From: Clostridiales bacterium
GTDB lineage: Bacteria; Bacillota; Clostridia; Lachnospirales; Cellulosilyticaceae
Direction of reading: 5' to 3'
NCBI GenBank assembly: GCA_019418225.1
Contig: DYCF01000019.1
Location: 34,754 to 78,127 of the forward strand
Length of the DNA stretch: 43,374 nucleotides
Shown: positions 15,532 to 23,980 of the stretch, piece by piece
Numbering within the stretch: the stretch's first letter is position 1
Layout: each line of letters opens with the position of its first letter
Notes under the pieces: generated by a model
What the model was told of the DNA's origin: nothing
The model's input: only the letters and a program-made list of their open reading frames with translations
Databases searched by the model: none
Position numbers and translations under genes: made by a program

Positions 15532-16530
15532 CTAACCAACTATGCCACTTCGTTCGATGCCTTCCATAAAGTATCTTTGTAAGAACAAGTAAATAATGAG
15601 TAATGGAACAATAACAAGTAAGATGCCGCTATCCACAATTACTTCAAGTATATTGACATCTTGGATTTTTAGCGCCTGTGTAACATTAGCTGCAAGTGTT
15701 GTTATTTTTAGAGACAATAAATTAAAGTTATTCATATATAATGATGCAAAGTAAGTATCATTATACTGCCATACAAAAGAGAATAGCATAACTGTAATCA
15801 TAGAAGATTTGGCATTTGGAAGCATAACATGAAAGAATGTATAAAATGGACCTGCTCCATCTATCCAAGCTGCCTCCTCAATCTCTTTTGGTAAGCCTTT
15901 AAAGAACTGCCTATAAATATAAATGTAAAGTCCTGAGCGCAAACCCAATCCTGTTATTGTCATCAGTAACATTGGCCAAATGGTATTCATAAGATTAATA
16001 CCCTCTTTGCCTGTTATTAGTTTTACAATGCCGAACAAATCAAAGTATCTAAACTGCGTATACATAGGTACCATTAATGTTTGTGTTGGCACAACAATTG
16101 TTAAAATTACAAGTCCGAATAATAAGTTATTCCCCTTAAAATCAAATCTTGCAAATCCATACCCTATAAGTGCACAGATACAAGCTTGAATAAGCATTAT
16201 TCCTAAACAAAATACAAGGGTAAATATCAAAGACTTTACATAACCCATTTGCGTAATTGCAATTTTTAGATTGCCCAGCGTAAACTCTTCTGGAATTAAA
16301 TAAACAAGCGGATTATATACATCATTCTCACTCATAAATGTATTGGATAATATCCCAATTAACGGACTAATTACAATAAATGAAATACCTATTAAAATAA
16401 TCATCTTGATTAACCCTATAAAAAAACTCCCTGTCATCCTGCCTAACTTATTGAGCTTTACCTCATCTAACCGAATTGCTTTAAAGCTTTTAGGCGAAGA
16501 TTTGGATAAAGCAATTTTTGGTTGCTGCAT
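15532..16530 (-). CDS. Sugar ABC importer permease, MalG type
   Basis: A 332-residue inner-membrane permease with about six membrane helices. The conserved EAA loop that docks the ATPase reads EEAAWIDGAGPFYTFFHVMLP, near residue 230. The N-terminal extension (about 35 residues, basic) is longer than usual for MalG-type permeases. It lies 15 bases after the 304-residue partner permease. No ATPase gene is nearby. Confidence 0.93.
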   Translation of the reverse strand: MQQPKIALSKSSPKSFKAIRLDEVKLNKLGRMTGSFFIGLIKMIILIGISFIVISPLIGILSNTFMSENDVYNPLVYLIPEEFTLGNLKIAITQMGYVKSLIFTLVFCLGIMLIQACICALIGYGFARFDFKGNNLLFGLVILTIVVPTQTLMVPMYTQFRYFDLFGIVKLITGKEGINLMNTIWPMLLMTITGLGLRSGLYIYIYRQFFKGLPKEIEEAAWIDGAGPFYTFFHVMLPNAKSSMITVMLFSFVWQYNDTYFASLYMNNFNLLSLKITTLAANVTQALKIQDVNILEVIVDSGILLVIVPLLIIYLFLQRYFMEGIERSGIVG

Positions 16531-16545
16531 AAAATCCCCTCTTTT

Positions 16546-17460
16546 CTATGATTGATAAAATACTTTCTTAGAGATTAGTGCACATATGATAGCCAGTGCC
16601 AAACAAATACATCCTGAACTAATCAATGAAATAGTTGAGCTTAATCCAAAATTTTGTTCTGTGAAGGCTACCGTAGAAGCAAGTTCTACAACATCTGTTT
16701 GTGAATATAAATCGACAATTGTATAAACTACATTTGTTAAAATAAGTGGACTTACCATTGGGAATGTTACCTTCCAAAAGCTTTCATAAGGTGTAGCCCC
16801 TTCAATCTTTGCCACTTCATATAAAGCTGGTGAGATAGACTGAAGTGCTGCTAAGAATATTAGAATTTGTACCCCTGAAGCTCTAACAATGTCATAAACC
16901 CTCTCTACTGCACCGACTAAATAATCAATCAAAACCTCTGGTATGCCAAGGTCAGCAAAAGTATACACCATAGAGGTCACATTAAAGCCTGTCGTCTGCT
17001 GGAAATCTCCTGTACTACTTGCTACACCACCCATAACAGCTTGCAATGTAGACGCAATAGCTGAGGTAATAGCTGGTGATGCCATAATAACTGGAAGGAA
17101 AAAGATTGCACGCACAAGCCCCCTTCCTTTGAAACGCTTATTTAAGAAAATTGCCATAAGCAAACTAAATGGTATAATTAGCACAACATCTAGCAAACTA
17201 TTACCAATAGACTCAGCAAGTGTTCTATTAAAACTAGCATGCTGCATAAATGCATATTTATAGTTATCAAGCCCCACATATGTAAGAGAAAATCCCCCGT
17301 TAGGATTAATGGTAATCTTATTGAAACTATAAATAATAGCTTCTACTAAATTAGATGCAAAGAATAATGAAAATCCAATCACCCAAGGTGCAATAAATAA
17401 ATAACCAAATAACATTTGCCTTTGTTTTAATGTAAGACCTTTTTTATTTTTCTTCTTCAT
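16546..17460 (-). CDS. Sugar ABC importer permease, MalF type
   Basis: A 304-residue permease with about six helices. Its basic N-terminus precedes the first helix (KQRQMLFGYLFIAPWVIGF), and the EAA loop reads LYEVAKIEGATPYESFWKV. It overlaps the stop of the DUF5696-type gene by one base (TAATG), so its translation is coupled to that unusual protein. It pairs with the MalG-type permease downstream. Confidence 0.93.
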   Translation of the reverse strand: MKKKNKKGLTLKQRQMLFGYLFIAPWVIGFSLFFASNLVEAIIYSFNKITINPNGGFSLTYVGLDNYKYAFMQHASFNRTLAESIGNSLLDVVLIIPFSLLMAIFLNKRFKGRGLVRAIFFLPVIMASPAITSAIASTLQAVMGGVASSTGDFQQTTGFNVTSMVYTFADLGIPEVLIDYLVGAVERVYDIVRASGVQILIFLAALQSISPALYEVAKIEGATPYESFWKVTFPMVSPLILTNVVYTIVDLYSQTDVVELASTVAFTEQNFGLSSTISLISSGCICLALAIICALISKKVFYQS

Positions 17461-20030
17461 TATTTTGTTGCACCTCCTACTTGATAGCTTCTAGCACCGA
17501 TTGTCATGCCATCTGCTACATAATCTGAATTTGTATAATTCACATAAATACTTGTACCATTTTCATAAGTTGTCTTACGTATACCTTCTGTAAGAATTTC
17601 ATGACCTACTATTTTAGATGTTCTAACAGGGTTAATAGCTTCATTGACTGCATTGTAAATTTCTACGCCATCTGCCAACCAGTCTTTATAACATGTTGAA
17701 TAGTAACTTGCATAAGCTGTGTTCTGTACTTCACTACTAGATTTATAACTCCATGTAAAGTATGGTGCACTACCTGATTCAATCATATTAAGTATCGTTT
17801 CTTGCTTGTCATAGCCTTCAATCATATTGATAGATGTTCCTGCATAATCAATATAACCATGAATGACCATTTCATAAAATGGAATAGATTCATCAACAAT
17901 GTAGAAGCCGTTGCTTTCTGTTGGGATATCTACAAGATGATCTGCATATGAAAGCGTATAAGCATTCCCACCTACTACCATCATTTCATTTCTTGTTTCA
18001 TTTAATTTACCCATTTGTTCATTTACAATAAGCTTGCTTGTTTCACGGTCAATAGATCGTCTCTTATTTTTATCCGAGCTTAGATATACCCCTGTATCAC
18101 GAAGTGCAATATTATCAAGTCCTAGCTTGTCATAATTTTTAATAAACTGACTCATCTGGCTTGGCAATGCATTAGGTGAGTTCACTATATACCATGCAGT
18201 ATCATATGGACTTGTCATACGTAATGTGGCACGATTATAAGTAGACCAGCTACATACCTGACCAAATACATATCGTGAAGCTTCTTTAACAGCTGTATAG
18301 TTCTTGCCTTCGTATGGTACAAGCTGGAACCCTACTTCTGGATAAAGGTCTCCACCTAACCCTTGAAGCTTATCTTGAAGTGCATTTAACTCTTTTTTAT
18401 TTGCTACTGATTTTTCAAGCTTCACTTTTTTAGCCACATTATGATTAATACCATTATTGAACCAACCGCTTAAGCGAATACGGATATTATTAATATTCTC
18501 ACTACTTAATGTGTCTACAATTTCTTCTGCCTCTTCGGCATCTGTCATGGCTACAACATCTGTATAAGGTACACCCAGTGCAAAAAGTTCTTTTTCAATA
18601 CCGCCAATTAAATCAAGATAAAATGGCATTTGCTCTTTTTCTTGGAGGGCGGTTAATGTGCCTTCTGCTACTAATTTATCTTGATAATACTGTGCCATAT
18701 CTACATAAGTGGCATCTTTGTCTTCTAGGAAGCAATATGCAAGTGTTAAAGGCCCCCTATACATAGCTTTTTCAACAATAATCATATCTTGCTCGCCACC
18801 TGATACACCTGTCATATACATGGTGTCACTATTTCTTAACGTAAATTTAACCCAAGCTGAGTTATAGCTATTTACTTTACCAGAAACACTGGCATTAATA
18901 GTTGCAAGTGTATCCCCCTCTTCAATGCAAGTAAGAAAAGCACCTTGTGACTCTTTCATACCGAAGATAGGCATTCTTGCTTCTTCACTCACCTGTGTAC
19001 GCCAGCGGTTATAGATTGCATTATCATTGCCATATACATTTTGCATGTAGTTATCTTCGTTACCTTTGCCATTGTTAAAGTAAATTAAGCTACCTGAACC
19101 ATTTGGTACGACACTGTAACCTTCCTCTTTGCTATCTGCTGCACCAAAGTATTTAAGAAGTTCAATAGAAGCCACTTGTGTATTGCTTGTTTCTTCAATT
19201 TGATCAGTTTGCACTGTTGCAAGGAGTTTATCATCTTTCAAACGATATTCTACAGGAATAATACAATATTCTCTTGTAAGATTCATTTCATGACCACTTG
19301 CCTCATTATCTGCTGCCAAATCTTCTTCTGTATATCCAGCTTCTTCTAAAATACCTAATAACTTATTTATTATTATCTCAGATTTTTTACAAGATTCAAG
19401 TAATTCCAAGAAACCTTGTTTATTTTTTGAATCTACATAACGTTTTTTAATTTCTTTAGCTGAAGCTTCGCTTACTTTACTTAAAATTTTCTCTTCAAAA
19501 CGTTCTGGTGTAATATATTTAGGTAACATATCTGCCCCTAAGCTTAAATCACCAAATGTATAGGTTACTCTTACACCGTCTTGAATATTTTCTATTTCAA
19601 ATTGCCCCTTTAAAACACTATCTTTATTGGTTGTAAAAGTACACTCATTACGTTTTGCATCATAATATGTCACATTCATCTGTGAAGCCATATAATCCTT
19701 TTCAGTACCATTAGCAGCCTCATCTTGTTGCCCATTTACAGGATTTGAATACCATATTGCACCTGTTTTTTGATCTCTTACTGCAATACTTGTATTTTCT
19801 TCATTAATATATAAGCTCATTCTGTCATTACTAGCTGCTAGGCTCATACCTGGCAATCTTTCTCCCCCAGAAACTGCCTTAAAGCTTTCACCTTCTTCTT
19901 TGACACAGGCGGCCACTAAATGTGAATAATCATAGCTTACATTGATATACTTCAAATAAGCAGCGGCACCTACTATAGCCAAAAGAATAAGGCTTGTAAT
20001 AATAATATATTTTCTCTTCTTTTTCTTCAC
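17460..20030 (-). CDS. Large membrane-anchored DUF5696-type protein, possible glycoside hydrolase
   Basis: About 856 residues, with one N-terminal membrane helix (about 5-26) after a Lys-rich start and the rest predicted outside the cell. I recognise the DUF5696 family, which has no established function. Residues about 60-460 look beta-rich (LYINEENTSIAVRDQKTGAIWYSN). Residues about 470-830 look like an alpha/beta barrel, with NNIRIRLSGWFNNGINHN, DNIALRDTGVYLSSD and FYIVDESIPFYEMVIHGYI; the acidic residues in the last two resemble hydrolase barrel-end motifs. I set the start at the GTG at 20030, which follows AGGGGGT by seven bases. An in-frame GTG at 20039 overlaps that ribosome site. The gene is in the middle of the importer operon, coupled to the permease gene by a one-base overlap. 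Confidence 0.8.
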   Translation of the reverse strand: MKKKKRKYIIITSLILLAIVGAAAYLKYINVSYDYSHLVAACVKEEGESFKAVSGGERLPGMSLAASNDRMSLYINEENTSIAVRDQKTGAIWYSNPVNGQQDEAANGTEKDYMASQMNVTYYDAKRNECTFTTNKDSVLKGQFEIENIQDGVRVTYTFGDLSLGADMLPKYITPERFEEKILSKVSEASAKEIKKRYVDSKNKQGFLELLESCKKSEIIINKLLGILEEAGYTEEDLAADNEASGHEMNLTREYCIIPVEYRLKDDKLLATVQTDQIEETSNTQVASIELLKYFGAADSKEEGYSVVPNGSGSLIYFNNGKGNEDNYMQNVYGNDNAIYNRWRTQVSEEARMPIFGMKESQGAFLTCIEEGDTLATINASVSGKVNSYNSAWVKFTLRNSDTMYMTGVSGGEQDMIIVEKAMYRGPLTLAYCFLEDKDATYVDMAQYYQDKLVAEGTLTALQEKEQMPFYLDLIGGIEKELFALGVPYTDVVAMTDAEEAEEIVDTLSSENINNIRIRLSGWFNNGINHNVAKKVKLEKSVANKKELNALQDKLQGLGGDLYPEVGFQLVPYEGKNYTAVKEASRYVFGQVCSWSTYNRATLRMTSPYDTAWYIVNSPNALPSQMSQFIKNYDKLGLDNIALRDTGVYLSSDKNKRRSIDRETSKLIVNEQMGKLNETRNEMMVVGGNAYTLSYADHLVDIPTESNGFYIVDESIPFYEMVIHGYIDYAGTSINMIEGYDKQETILNMIESGSAPYFTWSYKSSSEVQNTAYASYYSTCYKDWLADGVEIYNAVNEAINPVRTSKIVGHEILTEGIRKTTYENGTSIYVNYTNSDYVADGMTIGARSYQVGGATK

Positions 20031-20042
20031 TGTAAGCACCCC

Positions 20043-20660
20043 CTAAATCCTATATATGATTTCAGTATAAAGACTTCTAAAGAAGTTCCACACCTGACTC
20101 ATCAGTGACCCAATTAGTAACATGATAAATAAAATAATCATAATACTTATAAAGGTGAGGATAATGGTTTGAACTGTTTTTGCAACGGTATAATTATGAA
20201 CACTCATAGTCCCCACAAACAAAAGCACGATAAACCAAAATATTGCAATCCCCATTATAATAAAGTAAAATTCTTTCTCAGCTTCTACAAACAAGTTACT
20301 AAGTAAGGTAGCTGGAATAAATGTCAAAATCATAGGTGTTAAGGAATATGCTGCTGCCATAGCAATCTCCTTAAACTTGCCCTCTCCATCTGTCAGTGTT
20401 GTAATGGACCAATTTCCTACACACCACAGTGCAAAGACTAAGCAAATTGTAAATAAATCCATCAAACTATTATAAGAAAGCGGATTATTTTCATTAATTA
20501 CAAAGCCTGCATATTGCTTTTGAAAAGAGTACGAAATACAAAATAAAAATAAATTTACAAAGATAATACTCGTCTTGCCTTGACCATGTTTCATTGTATA
20601 AAAGCCATCTACAGGATGGGTAAGGGTATACAATGGATTTTTAAAATATTTTTTAAGCAT
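20043..20660 (-). CDS. Yip1-family multi-pass membrane protein
   Basis: A 205-residue integral membrane protein with about five hydrophobic segments. The N-terminal motif YTLTHPVDGFYTMKHGQGKTS and the pattern of later helices match Yip1-family membrane proteins, for which no bacterial function is established. It overlaps the NHL-protein gene by eight bases and precedes the DUF5696-type gene by 12, so the three are very probably made together. A role as scaffold or accessory membrane subunit is inference from position only. Confidence 0.75.
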   Translation of the reverse strand: MLKKYFKNPLYTLTHPVDGFYTMKHGQGKTSIIFVNLFLFCISYSFQKQYAGFVINENNPLSYNSLMDLFTICLVFALWCVGNWSITTLTDGEGKFKEIAMAAAYSLTPMILTFIPATLLSNLFVEAEKEFYFIIMGIAIFWFIVLLFVGTMSVHNYTVAKTVQTIILTFISIMIILFIMLLIGSLMSQVWNFFRSLYTEIIYRI

Positions 20661-22119
20661 CTACCTTTTTCCCCTTTCCTTTGAATTTATATTTTTTATA
20701 AGCTTTTACACCGATTACAATAACAATGATGATACAAATGCCTGTCATAATATTGTTTAGGTTATCTTTTAAAACTTCATTTCGATAGCGCTTAAAGGCT
20801 ACAGAATAATATTTCTTATCCATACCTTTTTTAAGATAATCCATAGCTTCCTTATTACGGTTTGCTGCTAAATAAGATTTACCAATACCTACATAAGCAA
20901 GTTCATAATTAGCATCTAACTTCAGCACCTCTTCCCAATAAGTAACAGCCTTTGTTTCATCCCCATCAAACCTTAGTGAAACAGCTGTATTGATACATTT
21001 GCCATACTTGGTAGGTTCAAATACAACAATCTCCCCACGCCCTTCATCTAAGACATATATATTATCATTTTTACATTCTAAGGCTACTGGTTTCTTAAAC
21101 ATACCAAGTGCTGTACCCATCCCCCCAAATACATAGAGAAGATGTCCTTCACTATCATAAGTAAAGATTTTACCTTTCTTGCTATCTAACGCACTATAAA
21201 TTCCCTTGTCACGATATTTAATATCATTAAAAGTACTGCGGCCACTATATGGTCCACTCATACGATACTCCAAGTCCCCTTGAATCTTACGGTTTGTATA
21301 ATTAATGAGTACATTTTTACCACTTGGATTAAGTTTTTTAATGGTTTCCTCATTTGTATAATCAACATTAGTGGCATAGATAAAACCTTCATCATCAATA
21401 TCTACGTTGGTAAACTCCGTTGGAATGAAAAGCTGCATCTTTGCACGCTGTTCCTTAGTTGCAATCAGTCGCCAAAACCAATCGATAGGGCTTACTTCTA
21501 CTTTAATCGTCCCAAAGTAACCTAAGAATTTTCCTGTATCATCAAAACTAATTAGGCCTTGGAAGACATTTTTAGCCACAACATATACACGATCTGCAGA
21601 ATCGACAGTTACCTTCATTGGAATAAAGACGAAATCTGCACCTAATGTTGCATCTTGCGGTGCGGTGTAAATGCGATTAAGTTTCCCCTGCGGTGTCATT
21701 TCTACAATACGATGATTATCCGTATCTGCTATATATAATGTGCCACGACTACTAATGCATAAGCCATTTGGATTATTAAAGGTATCTAAGGTGCCTGCAT
21801 TATCGAAGCTTGATATTTCTCTAATAAGCTTAAAATTTTTATCAAATACAACAATGCGGTTATCACCAGAATCTAACACATAAACATTTTCATCATCATC
21901 TACAACAAGATCTGTAGGTAATGTAAACTTACCAACCCCTAACTCTTCACCAGATATACTCTTAAGTGGTGTATAAGGAACTGGTGTAGGTACTGAATAT
22001 TCCCAGTAATCATAGGTATAACTTTGATATGGTAGCGTGTTACCATAGGTTACTAGGCCTTGTGTACATATAAGTAAAAAACATATACAAAATACTAGTA
22101 GTTGTTTTCTTCTCTTCAC
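20653..22119 (-). CDS. Extracellular NHL-repeat propeller protein with TPR-like segment and C-terminal anchor
   Basis: A 488-residue protein. It starts with a signal peptide (about 1-27), followed by a beta-propeller of NHL repeats (about 55-370) with units such as LPTDLVVDDDENVYVLDSGDNRIVVFD and NPNGLCISSRGTLYIADTDNHRIVEM. A helical TPR-like stretch follows (about 385-445: KLDANYELAYVGIGKSYLAANRNKEAMDYLKKG). One membrane helix near 456-473 and a Lys-rich tail end the protein, so the propeller should face outward. NHL propellers bind proteins, RNA or glycans. Here binding to a carbohydrate or to the importer parts is inferred from context. The start is GTG with GGGGGG at five bases upstream; no ATG is available. 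Confidence 0.8.
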   Translation of the reverse strand: MKRRKQLLVFCICFLLICTQGLVTYGNTLPYQSYTYDYWEYSVPTPVPYTPLKSISGEELGVGKFTLPTDLVVDDDENVYVLDSGDNRIVVFDKNFKLIREISSFDNAGTLDTFNNPNGLCISSRGTLYIADTDNHRIVEMTPQGKLNRIYTAPQDATLGADFVFIPMKVTVDSADRVYVVAKNVFQGLISFDDTGKFLGYFGTIKVEVSPIDWFWRLIATKEQRAKMQLFIPTEFTNVDIDDEGFIYATNVDYTNEETIKKLNPSGKNVLINYTNRKIQGDLEYRMSGPYSGRSTFNDIKYRDKGIYSALDSKKGKIFTYDSEGHLLYVFGGMGTALGMFKKPVALECKNDNIYVLDEGRGEIVVFEPTKYGKCINTAVSLRFDGDETKAVTYWEEVLKLDANYELAYVGIGKSYLAANRNKEAMDYLKKGMDKKYYSVAFKRYRNEVLKDNLNNIMTGICIIIVIVIGVKAYKKYKFKGKGKKVDA

Positions 22120-22131
22120 CTTAACCCCCCC

Positions 22132-23004
22132 TTAATCCTTCATACCTGATGTTGCCATCGTTTCAATAATTCGACTTTGGCTAAATACAAAAAGTAAAAT
22201 TGGCACACTCATCAGTATTAATGCACCTGCACTAGCTGCACCTGCCCTGGCTACACCACCAAGCGCAATTTGGTTAATCGCATAGTTAAGGGGTTTAAGC
22301 TGCTCGTCTCTTAAGAAGTAACCACCTGTATTTCCCCAAACTTGTTGGAACATCAAGATAATCAGTGTGAGCCAAGCTGGCTTAACGTTTGGCATGATAA
22401 TGGTCCAGAAAATCTTAAATTCAGAGGCACCATCAAGCCTAGCTGATTCAATGAGCGAATCAGGAAGTTGCTCCATGAACTGTTTCATGAGATAAAGTCC
22501 TAATGAACTTGCAAAAGCAGGTAAAATGATTGCTAAGTAATTATTGTTAATACCTAATTTTGAAATAATCATATAGTTAGGAATAGCTGTAACGTTATAA
22601 GAAAACATAAGTGATAATACAACTATTGAGAACAATACATTTTTACCTGGAAAGTTATGCTTAGCTAATGGATACGCCGCTGCTGATGCAAGTATAACGT
22701 GTCCCACTACACTAAATCCTGTAATAATAACTGTATTAAAGATATATCTGCTAAGTGGTACCCATGAATTAGATAAGATTACGCCTAAATCTGAGAAGTT
22801 ATCTGTCGTTGGATTATGTACAAAAATCGTTGGTGGAAACTTATAAAGTTCATTAAGTGGTTTAAAAGCAGTATTTAAATTATATATCAGTGGCAATGCC
22901 ATAAAGGCACCAACAACGGCTAAGAATAAGAAAAGTGCAATATCGCCGCCTAATGAACGATTTAGACGCTTCTGGCGTCTCTTTAAAAGTCTTCTCTTTT
23001 TCAT
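22132..23004 (-). CDS. Sugar ABC importer permease, MalG type (second system)
   Basis: A 290-residue permease with about six helices and a strongly basic N-terminus (MKKRRLLKRRQKRLNRS). The EAA loop reads LIESARLDGASEFKIFWTI. One base separates it from the preceding permease gene and 12 from the NHL-protein gene. It forms the second permease pair of the locus with the 320-residue protein. Confidence 0.93.
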   Translation of the reverse strand: MKKRRLLKRRQKRLNRSLGGDIALFLFLAVVGAFMALPLIYNLNTAFKPLNELYKFPPTIFVHNPTTDNFSDLGVILSNSWVPLSRYIFNTVIITGFSVVGHVILASAAAYPLAKHNFPGKNVLFSIVVLSLMFSYNVTAIPNYMIISKLGINNNYLAIILPAFASSLGLYLMKQFMEQLPDSLIESARLDGASEFKIFWTIIMPNVKPAWLTLIILMFQQVWGNTGGYFLRDEQLKPLNYAINQIALGGVARAGAASAGALILMSVPILLFVFSQSRIIETMATSGMKD

Positions 23005-23005
23005 T

Positions 23006-23968
23006 CTAGCTTCCCACCTTTCTTAATAATCTTTGAACAAGTTTATTTGTCACAATCATAACTAAGAATAATATTGTGGCAATTGCTGACGCATAGCCCA
23101 TTTCAAACCTTAAAGTACCATAGTCAATAAGGTGGGTAACGATTGTAGAACCCGCATAGTTAACACTAGGCGAACCCGCAAGCTGAATCGATACATCGGA
23201 TACAGCAAATGACTGTGTAATCTGCATAACGGCTCCGAACATCAGCTGCGGTTTCATAGAAGGGAGTGTAATATACCATAACTCTTGCCATCTATTTTTG
23301 ATGCCATCCACAGCCCCAGCTTCATAGAGAGATTTATCAACAGTCTGAAGACCTGCAATAAATGCAAGGAACCCTGTTCCAAGACTGAGCCATAATTGCA
23401 CAACGATTAAAATCGGCAAAATATATTTGGCATCTTTGAACCATTGGATTGGCTGACTAATCAGCCCAATATTTAATAAAATACCATTCATGTACCCTTG
23501 TCGATCACCACTAAATACAATAGACCATATAAAATACACGTTACCTGCAATAGATGGTGCATAGAAAATAAGTGTCATGAGGGCCCTAAGTTTAGGCTTT
23601 AATTCATTGATAATCCATGCAAATACGAAACAAGCAAAGTAACTAACTGGCCCCGTAATAACTGCAAAAAGCAATGTATTCTTAACAGCAATGACGAAAA
23701 TATCATCCTCTAAAAATAGCCTTGTATAGTTATCCCAACCTACGAAGGTAGGCATCTCTAACATATTGAAATTCGTAAAACTGAAAAAGATAGAAATAAG
23801 TACTGGTAGCACTGTAAAGACGATAAACAATATAAAGTATGGTGCTAGAAGTAAATACGACTGTTTATTTTTCTTCATTTCTTTCCATAAGGTGTGTTCC
23901 TTCTTTGCCTTCTTACCCATACCAGGATTTAGGCTTAAGGCATCTGCCTCATTTGGTTTTCCCATCAT
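23006..23968 (-). CDS. Sugar ABC importer permease, MalF type (second system)
   Basis: A 320-residue permease with about six helices. The EAA loop reads LYEAGAVDGIKNRWQELWY. Two adjacent Met codons (23968, 23965) follow GGAGGGG; the second is better spaced. It lies 12 bases after the giant binding-protein gene, which is its presumed partner. Confidence 0.93.
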   Translation of the reverse strand: MMGKPNEADALSLNPGMGKKAKKEHTLWKEMKKNKQSYLLLAPYFILFIVFTVLPVLISIFFSFTNFNMLEMPTFVGWDNYTRLFLEDDIFVIAVKNTLLFAVITGPVSYFACFVFAWIINELKPKLRALMTLIFYAPSIAGNVYFIWSIVFSGDRQGYMNGILLNIGLISQPIQWFKDAKYILPILIVVQLWLSLGTGFLAFIAGLQTVDKSLYEAGAVDGIKNRWQELWYITLPSMKPQLMFGAVMQITQSFAVSDVSIQLAGSPSVNYAGSTIVTHLIDYGTLRFEMGYASAIATILFLVMIVTNKLVQRLLRKVGS

Positions 23969-23980
23969 TTCCCCTCCCCA

